A stretch of DNA of 20,261 bases from Planctomycetota bacterium (GCA_018897395.1 JAHIKV010000117.1:1-20261), one strand, 5' to 3'; numbered from the stretch's first letter, positions 8,062 through 16,625 are shown. Made by a program: numbers and translations. The notes: generated from the sequence alone by a model not told the origin.

Positions 8062-11000
8062 ATGAACCGCAACAAGCCCGATCGTGACGTGTCCGTTCTC
8101 GCCCGAGACATCCTCGGCTATCTGAACTTTTCCTCCGGCGCGTCCGACCCTCGGTTTCTCGGCAACCTGAACGAACTGTTCGCGGCGGTCGAACCGAAGG
8201 CGGACGAGGAGCCGGCGTGGCAGGCCGTCGGCGGAACCCTGCGGGCCGAGCTGCAAGCGGTCCGCGGCACGTCCGACGCCTTCCGACACGTCGAGCAGGC
8301 GGAAGCGGTGCTCGGCCTGGTCTTCGACGAGGCGCTGCCGGCCTATCGCCGGTTTCACCGCGACCTGTTGTTCCACCAGACTGAGACCGACCTGTTCCAA
8401 CCGTTTTTCGCCGGCCGCGTCTGCGAGGCCGTGTTGCAGCAAGGGGGGCCGTGGCAAGAATCCGATCGCATCGTGTCGGCCGCGATTCGTCAACAGAACG
8501 ATTATATCGGCCACCGGCCAGTCGCCGCGCTCCGCACGGAGCGGAAGATACAGCCCTACGAACACGAGTGGGTCCGTCCGATCCCGCTTTGGGTCCGCGG
8601 GGCGGGGGTCGCCGTCGGTCCATACGCCGAACTGGTGGAAACCGCCCTGGCCATTCTCGACGCCGCCGCCCCGTCGTTGCTCTTCGACGCCGCCTTCGAC
8701 CTCGAGCAACTCGACGAACTGGCTTTCGACCCTCGGGCTTACGACTTCGACCATCCGATCAGCAAGCGGCCGAACTATCTTTTCGGCCAATGGGACATGA
8801 ACAAGCTGGACGGCGACGGTCTTAGCCGCCGGTTCGTGTTGCAGCAGGCGACCCTCGACGCGTTGCTCGAACGGCTCGACGATCACGGCCGGCTGCCGCG
8901 CAAGCAGGTGTTGTTCGAGGAGGCGGCGGTGCTGGCCGGCACTATGCTGATGGGATCGGGCGTCAGCGGCAACCGGCCCGACGCACACGACTCGTCCGTC
9001 ACGCTGGCCACCCTGCTGCCGAAGATCGCCGTCTACCGCGACGCCTTTTACGAGCAGATTCTCGACAAACTGAAAGGGCCGCACGCCGAACGTCTGCGGA
9101 AAGAAGCCGCACTGTTGCGTCAACCGCTGGGCGGCGCGCGGCAGCACTTCAACCATTTCATGACGCGGCGCCGGGCGCAACAGTTGCAGCACGTCCGCTT
9201 GGCCCAACTGTTCGCGGCACTCGGCTGCGAGGAAGAAGCAACTCGACACGCCGCGGTGGTCCCGGCGGCCTCGGCCCGGATGACCTGCGAAATGCACTGC
9301 CGCATGGCCGCCGCGGGGCTGGCGATCGATCGCGGCCGGCTCGTCGCGTCCGCCTCACAGTTACCCGTAATCGAGGACTTGCTGCACAGGGCGATCGAAT
9401 GCGGGGCAATGGTCGATCCCTGGAACATATTGGGGTTCGGCGGACAGTACAGCCTCTTTCCCGCCGTGGAGAACAGCGTTTACGACCAGCGCGTCGACGA
9501 ATTGCTCGACGTGATGAGCGACATTTTCATGCTTTACGGGCAAATCCATCGAGCGGCGGCCGCGGCCGGAGAGGTTTCGTTGCAACAAACGCTCTCGGCG
9601 AATCTTGCCGAGTTGGCCCGTTGGTGGGACCAGTTCGCCTCGGTCGAGGTCGGTTCGGTCGAGGGCATATCCGGCCAAGAAACGCTCGAATCGGTCGAGA
9701 GCGTTGCGGCCGCGATCGGGGCCTGGCACAAAGGGGGGAACGCCGCCGGCGACGTCGCTTTCTGGCGGAGGCACATCGAGCATTTCCGCTCGCCGAAAGC
9801 TTACGCCTTGGTCGTCGATACGCTGTTGGAGAGCCGCGATTTCGTCGCCGCCATGGGGCTGTTGGTCCAGTGGCTAAGTCAAGCCGACGAAATCCCGCTC
9901 GTGGAGGAAGATTACTCCTTCCACGATTTGGCGATGGCGTGGCTGGAAGACCTCTGGGAAACCGGCCCCGCCGGCAAGGCGGCCGATGAACCGTCGTCCA
10001 AATCAAAGCGAGGCGACCGGAGACGGAAAATACCGTCCGCGCCGTCCAAGGTCCCGCCGCAGCAGCACTGGCCCTTGACGCGAAAATACCTCGACTATCT
10101 CGAAGCCAACGCCGAGGACTACTGGCACGTGCCGCGATTCGAGATGGCCGCCGAAGTATTGGGAGAAGACGGGCGACGGGACGACGAGCAGGAATACGAG
10201 GAGTTCGAGGAAGACGACGAAGACGAATCGGACGACGAAGACGACCTGTTCGGAGCGGCATACGAGGACGTTACTTACCGCGACAGCGCGGATGACGGCG
10301 TGGAAGGCGAGATGTACGAAACCGGGCCGTCGGAGACCGAGTTCGAGCTGGTCGGCGAGGCCGAGCGGATCGTCAGCCGCTTGAATTTCCTGACCACCGT
10401 GGCGCAGTTGTGGAAGCTGGGCGCGACGGCGTCCGCCGCCGCCGAAGCCCCCGACCGAGACGAGTCGTTGGCCGGCTGGCTCGATCGGGCGGCTAATAAC
10501 TACCGGCGGTTGCTCGACCTGCTGGACTGCGTGCATCGCCATCGGATTCCCCCGCCGCGCGGCAGCCAAGAGTCGTTGATGGAATACGACCGCCGAAGGA
10601 GCGTCAAGGAAACGCTGTTGGAGGAGATCATCCAGGCCAGTGCGGAGACGGCCGACGCCGCGCGGATGATCCGCGCTTCGATGGGCCGGCCGACGCCGGC
10701 CGAAAAGGCGGAAGCGTGGGAACGGCTGTCCGACGAGGCGCTGGCGCTGCTGTTGCGCGGCGACGTGGCCGGCCTGCGCCGAGTTTGGCCCAAGCTGCTC
10801 GGCGCGCTTGCCAAACGGCCGCTTCTCTACATGGCCATCAGCCGAGGCGGCAACCCGCGGCGGATCGTCGCTTCGCGCGGCCGGCAACGGGTCATTCGCC
10901 GCTTGTTGAATTGCATGCCCCGGCTGGGCCTGTTGAGCGAGACTTGCCGGCTGCTGGAGACCGCCCAACTGATGGAGTCCAGGCACCCGGTCGGCCCCGG

Positions 11001-12096
11001 GGCCATCACCGAGTTCGACACAGTTTTCGATACCGGTTGCCGGGCGATTGTCCGCTGCCTGGCCGTCTCTTCCGCCGAGTGGGGCGCCGACGCCGATAAC
11101 GCTCTGGTCTCGTGCCTGGAAGAAGTCGTCGACGTTTTGATGCAGTGCTGGTTGACCCACAGCCGCCGCGTGCGGCTCTCGGTGCTGGAGACCGTCTCCG
11201 ACGCGGCCCGTTGGCGCCGCCTGAAGCAATTCATCGAGCGTTACGGCGGCGACCTGTTCACGCAACGCTTCATGAACCTGGGAAACCTCCGCGGAATCCT
11301 CCACCAGGGCGCGGCGAACTACTTGGAAAATCTCCGCGAGGAACCGGAATCGGACGAAACGCCCCGTTTGTTGGACGAACTGGACGACGCGATCCCGCTG
11401 GACGAGGCCGCGCATTGGCTGGGCGTGGCCGTCGAGGCGGTGGTCGAAAACTATGGAAAATACGTCGACTACAACAGCATCACCACTCAATCCGACCGCG
11501 GAGACATGCTCTACACGTTGCTGGACTTCTTGCGGCTGGAGTCCGATTACGACCGGCTGGCCTGGAACCTGCGGCCGGTGATGCTTGCCCATCAGGTCTT
11601 GGTGCGCTGCGGTCGGTGTCGGGCGGCCGACACCTGGCGCTGCGCGGTCGCCGACCGCACCGCGCCGCTGGCCGACGAGCACCTGAAACACTTCGAGCGG
11701 CTCTCGAAGAAATACGGCATGCGGCTGCCGAGCGTCGCCGAACACCTGGCCGAACGGTTTGTCCTGTCGCTGGAGATCGACCGGCTCTGCGAGCCGATCC
11801 GTCCGGTGGTTGACGGACTGCGCGACGGCCGGCGGCCTCGGGCGCTCGGGGAACTCAAAAAGCGGATCGACCGGTTCACCGCGCGGCCCTCGGGCGCAGG
11901 CTATGAACTGCCCGGTTGGATCGAGGCCCTCGAAGAAGAGCTGGAGCAAGTCCAGTATGAACCGGCCGGCGAGGACGACGCTTTCGAGCCGCACATCCGC
12001 ATCCCTCAGGTCCGGCTTTCGCCGGCGGAGTATCAAGGGCAGATAAAAAAGATGTACGACGACGAGGCAAAATGGGCCTTCGGCGACTGGCCGTAG
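8062..12096 (+). CDS. large conserved-looking protein (1344 residues), function unknown
   Basis: ATG 8062 is preferred to the in-frame GTG at 8044, because GGAGGAAGG (8046-8054) forms a Shine-Dalgarno about 7 nt before the ATG. The product is soluble, mostly helical by composition, and has no signal peptide or membrane segment. A basic linker (around residue 655, SSKSKRGDRRRK) and a strongly acidic segment (about 707-729, EEDDEDESDDEDD) divide it into an N-terminal half of about 640 residues and a C-terminal half of about 600. Distinctive patches are DPWNILGFGGQYSLFPAVEN (near 455) and QFIERYGGDLFTQRFMNLGN (near 1060). I recall similar very large hypothetical proteins in planctomycetes but know no function and see no catalytic motif. 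The gene stands alone between repeats and converges on a phosphoesterase gene. Confidence 0.9.
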   Translation: MNRNKPDRDVSVLARDILGYLNFSSGASDPRFLGNLNELFAAVEPKADEEPAWQAVGGTLRAELQAVRGTSDAFRHVEQAEAVLGLVFDEALPAYRRFHRDLLFHQTETDLFQPFFAGRVCEAVLQQGGPWQESDRIVSAAIRQQNDYIGHRPVAALRTERKIQPYEHEWVRPIPLWVRGAGVAVGPYAELVETALAILDAAAPSLLFDAAFDLEQLDELAFDPRAYDFDHPISKRPNYLFGQWDMNKLDGDGLSRRFVLQQATLDALLERLDDHGRLPRKQVLFEEAAVLAGTMLMGSGVSGNRPDAHDSSVTLATLLPKIAVYRDAFYEQILDKLKGPHAERLRKEAALLRQPLGGARQHFNHFMTRRRAQQLQHVRLAQLFAALGCEEEATRHAAVVPAASARMTCEMHCRMAAAGLAIDRGRLVASASQLPVIEDLLHRAIECGAMVDPWNILGFGGQYSLFPAVENSVYDQRVDELLDVMSDIFMLYGQIHRAAAAAGEVSLQQTLSANLAELARWWDQFASVEVGSVEGISGQETLESVESVAAAIGAWHKGGNAAGDVAFWRRHIEHFRSPKAYALVVDTLLESRDFVAAMGLLVQWLSQADEIPLVEEDYSFHDLAMAWLEDLWETGPAGKAADEPSSKSKRGDRRRKIPSAPSKVPPQQHWPLTRKYLDYLEANAEDYWHVPRFEMAAEVLGEDGRRDDEQEYEEFEEDDEDESDDEDDLFGAAYEDVTYRDSADDGVEGEMYETGPSETEFELVGEAERIVSRLNFLTTVAQLWKLGATASAAAEAPDRDESLAGWLDRAANNYRRLLDLLDCVHRHRIPPPRGSQESLMEYDRRRSVKETLLEEIIQASAETADAARMIRASMGRPTPAEKAEAWERLSDEALALLLRGDVAGLRRVWPKLLGALAKRPLLYMAISRGGNPRRIVASRGRQRVIRRLLNCMPRLGLLSETCRLLETAQLMESRHPVGPGAITEFDTVFDTGCRAIVRCLAVSSAEWGADADNALVSCLEEVVDVLMQCWLTHSRRVRLSVLETVSDAARWRRLKQFIERYGGDLFTQRFMNLGNLRGILHQGAANYLENLREEPESDETPRLLDELDDAIPLDEAAHWLGVAVEAVVENYGKYVDYNSITTQSDRGDMLYTLLDFLRLESDYDRLAWNLRPVMLAHQVLVRCGRCRAADTWRCAVADRTAPLADEHLKHFERLSKKYGMRLPSVAEHLAERFVLSLEIDRLCEPIRPVVDGLRDGRRPRALGELKKRIDRFTARPSGAGYELPGWIEALEEELEQVQYEPAGEDDAFEPHIRIPQVRLSPAEYQGQIKKMYDDEAKWAFGDWP

Positions 12097-12222
12097 TGCT
12101 CCGTCAATCGTGATTTGATGGGTTTCGTTGGGGTGGCAGTTGTACTGCCACCCCGATGGACGGTGATACGGGGCGGCAGTACAACTGCCGCCCCAACCTA
12201 TCACTACACGATTGACAGAGCA
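12097..12222. mobile_element. MITE-like element with 16-bp ends and GTAG duplication
   Basis: The ends TGCTCCGTCAATCGTG (12097-12112) and CACGATTGACAGAGCA (12207-12222) are inverted copies matching at 15 of 16 bases. GTAG lies directly outside both ends (12093-12096 and 12223-12226), as expected for a 4-bp target duplication. Inside are two 25-bp palindromes (12130-12154 and 12170-12194) that differ at few positions. No coding capacity is present, so movement would need a transposase supplied elsewhere. It sits between two convergent genes, where the hairpins may also work as a bidirectional terminator. Confidence 0.75.
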
Positions 12223-12270
12223 GTAGGAATGTCCGCAACCAAATATCTCGTCTGGATTCACGACGCCGGT

Positions 12271-12975
12271 TCAGCACTTGGCCTCGATGATGCGGAACTT
12301 AATCCCCTTGATTCCCGCGCCGCCGTTGTGGAAGGTCAATCCGCGATAGCGGTAGTTCAAGAGTTTCTTATGGGTATGGCCGAAGTATACGTGCCGGACT
12401 CCGTTTCGGGGGCCTTGTTCGATGCTCTCCAAATACTTCATGATCCGCCGCACCACGATCCGTTTGGAGAATACCAAATGCGGCACCGGTTTGTGCAACC
12501 GCGTCAAAACCACGACGTCGTACATCTTGCTGAGGAAGGGGCCGCGACGCCGTCGGTCGAGCCACTGTTGGCGGGCCTCGGCCAGCATCCGCGCGTCCAT
12601 CCGCCTCTCGGCCACGTCGCCGTGGAGAAACACGCTGTTGCCCAAACGGACGTAGTACCGATGCCACGATAAATTGGGAATCTGTTTTTCCAACCTCGTA
12701 AGCCGGTCGATCAGAACTTGATGATAGTCGTGGTTGCCCAGCACGAGGTGGAAACGGCACTTGTTGCATCGGGAGGTCAAGTCGTCCAGCCATCGGGCCG
12801 CCGACTCCACGGCCCTAAGCGTGGGGATGCGCGCCCAGCGGAAGTCGAAAATGTCGCCGCCGAGGACGAACGCCTCCACGCGAGACGCCGATTGGGCGAT
12901 CTGCTCCAGATACCGATGCGCGTTCGAGCGGTTGGCGAATAGATGCAGGTCGGAAACGAAGAAGCATTTTGGCAT
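12271..12975 (-). CDS. calcineurin-like metallophosphoesterase (LpxH-like type)
   Basis: The ATG at 12975 is chosen because the metallophosphatase fold begins at once (MPKCFFVSDLHLF) and a promoter ends just upstream; the longer frame to 13062 would read through that promoter. The 234-residue protein has all metal-binding motifs in order: D9-x-H11 in SDLHL, GGD41, GNHD (80-83), HGD (118-120) and GHTH (199-202). This order, the size and the HGD motif recall LpxH, which hydrolyses UDP-2,3-diacylglucosamine in lipid A synthesis, but general metallophosphoesterases share it and the substrate is not certain. It lies next to and in the same direction as an Mla-type lipid transport operon, which fits an envelope lipid role. 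The promoter indicates separate transcription. Confidence 0.8.
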   Translation of the reverse strand: MPKCFFVSDLHLFANRSNAHRYLEQIAQSASRVEAFVLGGDIFDFRWARIPTLRAVESAARWLDDLTSRCNKCRFHLVLGNHDYHQVLIDRLTRLEKQIPNLSWHRYYVRLGNSVFLHGDVAERRMDARMLAEARQQWLDRRRRGPFLSKMYDVVVLTRLHKPVPHLVFSKRIVVRRIMKYLESIEQGPRNGVRHVYFGHTHKKLLNYRYRGLTFHNGGAGIKGIKFRIIEAKC

Positions 12976-12983
12976 GCGGTTAT

Positions 12984-12992
12984 TATAGCAGA
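12984..12992 (-). promoter_or_regulatory. extended -10 promoter of the metallophosphoesterase gene
   Basis: On the minus strand TGCTATAAT (TGn plus a consensus -10 box) ends only 8 bases before the ATG at 12975. A TTGGCA lies 14 bp upstream of TATAAT, too close for a normal -35 box. Transcription would start at or within a few bases of the start codon, giving a leaderless or nearly leaderless message; no Shine-Dalgarno is seen. Confidence 0.55.
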
Positions 12993-13068
12993 TCGAGAAA
13001 TTGCCAAGCGGCGGAGTTGCGAAACCGCAAGCGGTTGTTTCCACCCGCGATCCGCGACCCACTATCCA

Positions 13069-14187
13069 CTACTTAAGCCCCGTCCCCTGCTTGACGGCGT
13101 CGCGGACGATGACGCCGGGATGGCGGGCGATCTTGTCGGTAAAGACCCGGGCGTCGGCGACGATCGGCTGCAACTCGCGGCTGACTCGTTCAATGTTCTT
13201 CGCCGCTCGGCAGAGGCTGTTATACAACTGCCGGTCGTTCAACAGCGATCCGAGCGATCCTTCTCCCCGCTCGATGCGGGACATGATCGTACGCATTAGC
13301 GTGGTGATCTCGCCGATGTTCTCCATGGCGATGGCAATCTGATCGACCGGGGCCTCTTCGCCCGGTCCGGCAGGCTGGCTGAACTTGCGCAAGGTCCGCT
13401 CGGTCATCTCGATGGTATCGACCATCCGCTCGATGGGCGTTCGGCCGTCCGGGCCGGAGCGCTGGGTGAGGGCCCGCAGGCTTTCGTCGGCCGAGCGGAA
13501 CGTGTTGTTCATGCTGTCCAGCGTGTTGGGTAGCTTCTGCATGGCCTCGGCGAGTCTCTGTTGCGTCTCCTGGTCGCCGAGCACGATTCGGACGGCCTTT
13601 AACGACTCCGCGGCGTTTTCGAGCACCTCGCTGATGCGTCCTCGCTCCTCGTCGAGGATGTCTTCCACCTTTTTTGCGGCTGCCTTGAGCTGATCGCTGG
13701 CCTCCTTCAGCGCCAATCCGGTCTGGTTCACGGTGTTGATGGGGCCTTCCAGGGCCTTTTTCAAGCCGGTCGGATCGTCGGTTACTTCTCCGACCAGGAT
13801 CGCGCCGGGCTTTATCGGCTCTCCGGAGCCCGGTTTGCCGGGCGATGGGACGAACACCAGGGAGGAGTCGCCCAACAGGTCTCTGGTAATACAGCAATTT
13901 TCATTTTGGTAAATCTTCTTGTCCCCATCGATCTTTGCCGTCACCATGACTTTCGAGTCTTGATCGATCAGGCGTACATTTTCCACCCGGCCGATAAGAA
14001 TGCCGCTTTTTCGCACCGGCGTGCCCTTGGTTACGCTCCCGGCATAGTCGAATTGGACCTCGACCAAATAGTAGCGGCCGGGTATCAGGTTCGGCAACTT
14101 GCCGAACATCACCAGCAGGATGCCGGTGATGATCAACGTGGCCAGGAACATCACTCCCACCCGGAATTTCATGACGCGTTCGTCCAT
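13069..14187 (-). CDS. mlaD: MCE/MlaD-family substrate-binding protein
   Basis: The 372-residue protein begins MDERVMKFRVGVMFLATLIITG, giving an N-terminal membrane anchor (about residues 10-29). The MCE domain follows at about 38-118 (YYLVEVQFDYAGSVTKGTPVRKSGILIGRVENVRL), then a long helical C-terminal region rich in Ala, Glu and Lys. MCE proteins form hexameric rings that bind phospholipid and sit on the MlaFE transporter in the inner membrane, passing lipid across the periplasm. The gene starts 3 bp after the ATPase gene and follows the permease, the usual mlaEFD order. The helical tail is longer than in E. coli MlaD and may form a needle or tube as in other MCE proteins, which is inference. 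Confidence 0.88.
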   Translation of the reverse strand: MDERVMKFRVGVMFLATLIITGILLVMFGKLPNLIPGRYYLVEVQFDYAGSVTKGTPVRKSGILIGRVENVRLIDQDSKVMVTAKIDGDKKIYQNENCCITRDLLGDSSLVFVPSPGKPGSGEPIKPGAILVGEVTDDPTGLKKALEGPINTVNQTGLALKEASDQLKAAAKKVEDILDEERGRISEVLENAAESLKAVRIVLGDQETQQRLAEAMQKLPNTLDSMNNTFRSADESLRALTQRSGPDGRTPIERMVDTIEMTERTLRKFSQPAGPGEEAPVDQIAIAMENIGEITTLMRTIMSRIERGEGSLGSLLNDRQLYNSLCRAAKNIERVSRELQPIVADARVFTDKIARHPGVIVRDAVKQGTGLK

Positions 14188-14190
14188 CGC

Positions 14191-15036
14191 TCATCTCCCG
14201 TTGAGTTGCCGCATTTCCATCAACCGTTCGCGGGCCTCGCCGCGGACGAATTGCGAGACGCGGTTGTCGGCGGCCTGCTCGATCCGGTCGGACGGCCCAT
14301 CGTAGATTATCTGCGGCTCGTCGGCCCGCAACCGCGGAAGCGGATAAAGCATTACCACTCGGTCGGCCACCTTCCGCGCCGTGCGCATGTCGTGGGTGAC
14401 CACGATGCTCGTGACCGGATGTTGCCGCCTGGTGCTGAGGATCAATTCGTTGATCACGTCGCTCATGATCGGGTCCAGTCCAGTGGTCGGCTCGTCGTAG
14501 AGCATGATTTCCGGCTCCAGGGCCAGCGCCCGGGCCAACCCCACCCGTTTCCTCATGCCGCCGGAAAGCTCCGCCGGCTTCTTGCCCAAGATGTTCTCGG
14601 GCAACCCCACCTCGGCCAAGCGGGCCAATACGACATTGCGAATCTCATTGGCCCCTTTGTTAGTGTGCTGCCGCAGCGAAAAGCCGATGTTCTGCGCGAT
14701 CGTCATGCTGTCGAACAGCGCCGCCTGCTGGAAAAGGAAGCCGAAGCGGATCCGCTGTCCGGTCAGCTCCCTCTCGCTCAGTTCGGCGAGGTTGCGGCCG
14801 TCGAAACGGACCGAGCCGCGCGTCGGCCGAAGCAATCCGATGATCGTTTTCAGCAACACCGTCTTGCCGCACCCGCTCTCGCCGATCACCGCCAGCGTCT
14901 TTCCGCGGGAAACCGTCAGATCGATGTCGCGGAGCACGTGTTGACGGCCGAAATCGACCTTGACCCCCTCCATTTGGATCAAGGGGCGACGGGAATCGGA
15001 GATGTGGGTTGCGGTAGCGACCATGACAATCTTCAT
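14191..15036 (-). CDS. mlaF: ABC transporter ATPase, MlaF-like
   Basis: Walker A (GESGCGKT), the signature LSGGMRKRV and Walker B with its catalytic Glu (IMLYDEPTTGLDP) are all intact, followed by the switch His in VVTHDM. The MRKRVGLARAL form of the signature and the length fit MlaF, the ATPase driving phospholipid transport with MlaE and MlaD. The start is uncertain: ATG 15036 gives 281 residues, ATG 15024 is slightly shorter, and GTG 15075 adds 13 residues; none has a good Shine-Dalgarno. The segment around 15036-15062 contains an inverted repeat (GCGACC/GGTCGC) like dispersed repeats elsewhere, so codons upstream of 15036 may be repeat-derived. It lies between mlaE and mlaD in one operon. 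Confidence 0.9.
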   Translation of the reverse strand: MKIVMVATATHISDSRRPLIQMEGVKVDFGRQHVLRDIDLTVSRGKTLAVIGESGCGKTVLLKTIIGLLRPTRGSVRFDGRNLAELSERELTGQRIRFGFLFQQAALFDSMTIAQNIGFSLRQHTNKGANEIRNVVLARLAEVGLPENILGKKPAELSGGMRKRVGLARALALEPEIMLYDEPTTGLDPIMSDVINELILSTRRQHPVTSIVVTHDMRTARKVADRVVMLYPLPRLRADEPQIIYDGPSDRIEQAADNRVSQFVRGEARERLMEMRQLNGR

Positions 15037-15089
15037 GAAGCGACCGTTGGTCGCGCCACGTACGGCGACCAACACAGCGCGGCTTTATG

Positions 15090-15968
15090 TTAAAACAGTT
15101 TCGGCGCCTCCGGCCAGAGAGCATAATATATCCCGTCCAGGGCAATCCCCAACAACAAGTCCAACAGCAATATCATCACGAATGAATAGACGAAGGCGGT
15201 GGTGGCGGCGCGGCCGACTCCCTCCGCGCCCGGATCGCAATTGAAACCGCGATAACAAGCGATAATCGCGATGGCGGCGCCGAAGAACAGGCTCTTGAAC
15301 ACGCCCACGAACAGATCGAAGTTTCCGACGAAATGGCGCGAGTTTTCCAGATAATGATGCGAGTCGATGCCCAGCAGATACACGGCGTAGAAGAAGGCCC
15401 CGGCCACGCCCATGAAGTCGGCCATGATCGTCAGCGCCGGGATCAGCATCAGGCAGCCGAGGAACCGCGGCACGACGAGGTAGTGGATCGGATTTGCACC
15501 CATCGTGACCAGTGCGTCGATCTGTTCGGTGACGCGCATGGTGCCGAGTTCCGCGGCCATGGCGCTACCCACCCGGCCGGCCAGCATCGTGGCGGCCAGC
15601 ACCGGTCCAAGCTCGCGGACCAACGACATGTTGATGACCGCGCCGAGCTTCGCCTCCAAGTGCATGTTGCGAAATTGCACGTAGCTCTGCACGACCAGCA
15701 CCATTCCGATGAAGGTGCCCGTCAACGCCACCACCGGCAGACTCAACACGCCGATCTGGTAGAAGTTCGGAAGAATGGTCTCCTTGCGAGGCAGACGGAC
15801 CAACAGCCATCCAAAGGTGCGCAAGGAGAACGTTGCGATGTTGCCCAAGCCGATGAGCCAATCGATCAACACCCCGCCGAAGTCGGCGATCCAATCGACC
15901 GCCGCGCCCAGCGGCCCGCCGAACGCGGATCTCGGATCTCGGATCTCGGATGTCGGATTGGTTTCCAT
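15090..15968 (-). CDS. mlaE: MlaE/YrbE-family permease
   Basis: The 292-residue membrane protein has the MlaE hallmarks: LTGTFIGMVLVVQSYVQ, LVRELGPVLAATMLAGRVGSAMAAELGTMRVTEQIDAL with the conserved ELG and EQIDA, MGANPIHYLVVPRFLGC, and about five or six hydrophobic segments. MlaE forms the dimeric inner-membrane core of the phospholipid ABC transporter. It is the first gene of the minus-strand mlaE-mlaF-mlaD set. The N-terminal residues after the ATG (NPTSEIRDPRSAFG) are encoded by a 7-base tandem repeat (15926-15960) and do not belong to the family core; they look like an added tail. No strong Shine-Dalgarno is visible; only GGA occurs near the ATG. Confidence 0.9.
   Translation of the reverse strand: METNPTSEIRDPRSAFGGPLGAAVDWIADFGGVLIDWLIGLGNIATFSLRTFGWLLVRLPRKETILPNFYQIGVLSLPVVALTGTFIGMVLVVQSYVQFRNMHLEAKLGAVINMSLVRELGPVLAATMLAGRVGSAMAAELGTMRVTEQIDALVTMGANPIHYLVVPRFLGCLMLIPALTIMADFMGVAGAFFYAVYLLGIDSHHYLENSRHFVGNFDLFVGVFKSLFFGAAIAIIACYRGFNCDPGAEGVGRAATTAFVYSFVMILLLDLLLGIALDGIYYALWPEAPKLF
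15926..15960. repeat. 7-bp tandem repeat inside mlaE 5' end
   Basis: Five consecutive 7-base units, three exact CGGATCT copies followed by CGGATGT and CGGATTG, lie inside the coding sequence. Seven is not a multiple of three, so any change in copy number other than by three would shift the frame relative to the ATG at 15968. Confidence 0.8.
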
Positions 15969-16014
15969 CGGTCAATTCCGCTCTGGCGAACCGCCGAGCT
16001 TAATCGGAAAGCCC

Positions 16015-16077
16015 ACACTAGCCCGAAGCGCAAGCAAAGAAATTGCGTTGCTTTTGTTCCTCGCTTGCGCTTCGGGC
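16015..16077. repeat. second copy of the GCCCGAAGCGCAAGC palindrome
   Basis: ACACTAGCCCGAAGCGCAAGC (starting 16015) matches the left arm of the inner inverted repeat at 7792-7818, and CCTCGCTTGCGCTTCGGGC ending at 16077 matches the right arm. Fifteen bases of each arm pair perfectly (16021-16035 with 16063-16077); the loop differs from the first copy. It lies upstream of mlaE. Confidence 0.8.
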
Positions 16078-16285
16078 AAATGCAACTACTGGAGCACAAG
16101 TTTTCTGACTAAGGCTAATTCTTGGGGGTATGTCCATACCGCCCGCGCAGTTTGGGGCATCCCTTCTCCCCATAACTTCGTCGCGGCGACGCTGCGGCTT
16201 GAAGGAAGTTTGTCGTTTGGCCGGTTTTTGCCGATCGGGCAAGATGGGAGACGTGGGGGTGCGGCCTCTTGCGGCCCATTGGGAG

Positions 16286-16320
16286 TGTACTGGCCCCAAG
16301 AAACTGGACCACGACTTTTA
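16286..16320. mobile_element. possible remnant of an IS3-type terminal repeat
   Basis: TGTACTGGCCCCAAGAAACT followed by GGACCACGACT resembles the ends of some IS3-family elements as I remember them. No transposase and no matching second end are found nearby, so at most this is a scar. The call rests on resemblance only. Confidence 0.2.
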
Positions 16321-16525
16321 GGCTGAATGTTGAATGTCGTGTAGGAATGGCGAGTGCCGCACAACGACGACCGGGGGCCGCTGCCTCTTGTGGGCAATGC
16401 AACTACGCCATTGGCATGGAATCGCAAGTCTCTTGGAGACATTGAGTTAGGTTTTTTCTGTCGTGGGCGCTAATTTGGATATCGGGTGGGTTGCCACGAC
16501 CCTTTCTGCCGATATGCCGATATGA

Positions 16526-16531
16526 TATAAT
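16526..16531 (+). promoter_or_regulatory. possible upstream promoter (P1) of the 23S gene
   Basis: TGATATAAT is an extended -10 box just after a GCCGATAT direct repeat. The position for a -35 box reads TTTCTG, which is weak. It may add to the better promoter about 100 bp downstream. Confidence 0.3.
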
Positions 16532-16625
16532 GCGGAGTGCATTTCGCTCGGTGCCGGCGGCGGTCGCAGAAAATACCGCAAAATACCGCGAGGAAAAAAA
16601 TCTCGCCGCGGATGTCCGTTAGCTG

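Larger units (their letters stand above)
15969..16625. other. non-coding stretch between mlaE and the 23S promoter
   Basis: I find no supportable gene in these 650 bases. They hold the dispersed palindrome at 16015-16077, an IS-end-like sequence at 16286-16320, a small GGTAT/ATACC hairpin near 16127-16140, a possible TATAAT box at 16526-16531 and a perfect 10-bp tandem duplication (AAAATACCGC, 16570-16589). The reading frames present lack ribosome sites and protein-like composition. Confidence 0.5.

Noticed and set aside
7921..9297. A 458-codon open frame on the minus strand
   Set aside because: Another antisense shadow of the same gene, without a recognisable domain or ribosome site.
10003..12261. 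A 752-codon open frame on the minus strand
   Set aside because: It lies antisense to the 1344-residue gene, whose frame has a good ribosome site and protein-like composition; the antisense product is rich in Arg, Gln and Val as expected from GC-rich reverse reading.
13906..15093. A 395-codon open frame on the plus strand
   Set aside because: It is antisense to mlaD and mlaF, which have clear family motifs; the product is full of His, Gln and Arg with no domain.
15333..16112. A 259-codon open frame on the plus strand
   Set aside because: Antisense to mlaE and running into the repeat at 16015; His- and Gln-rich, with no family resemblance.
16080..16620. tRNA or 16S rRNA gene upstream of 23S
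   Set aside because: No cloverleaf, TTCGAATCC-type loop or 16S signature was found.
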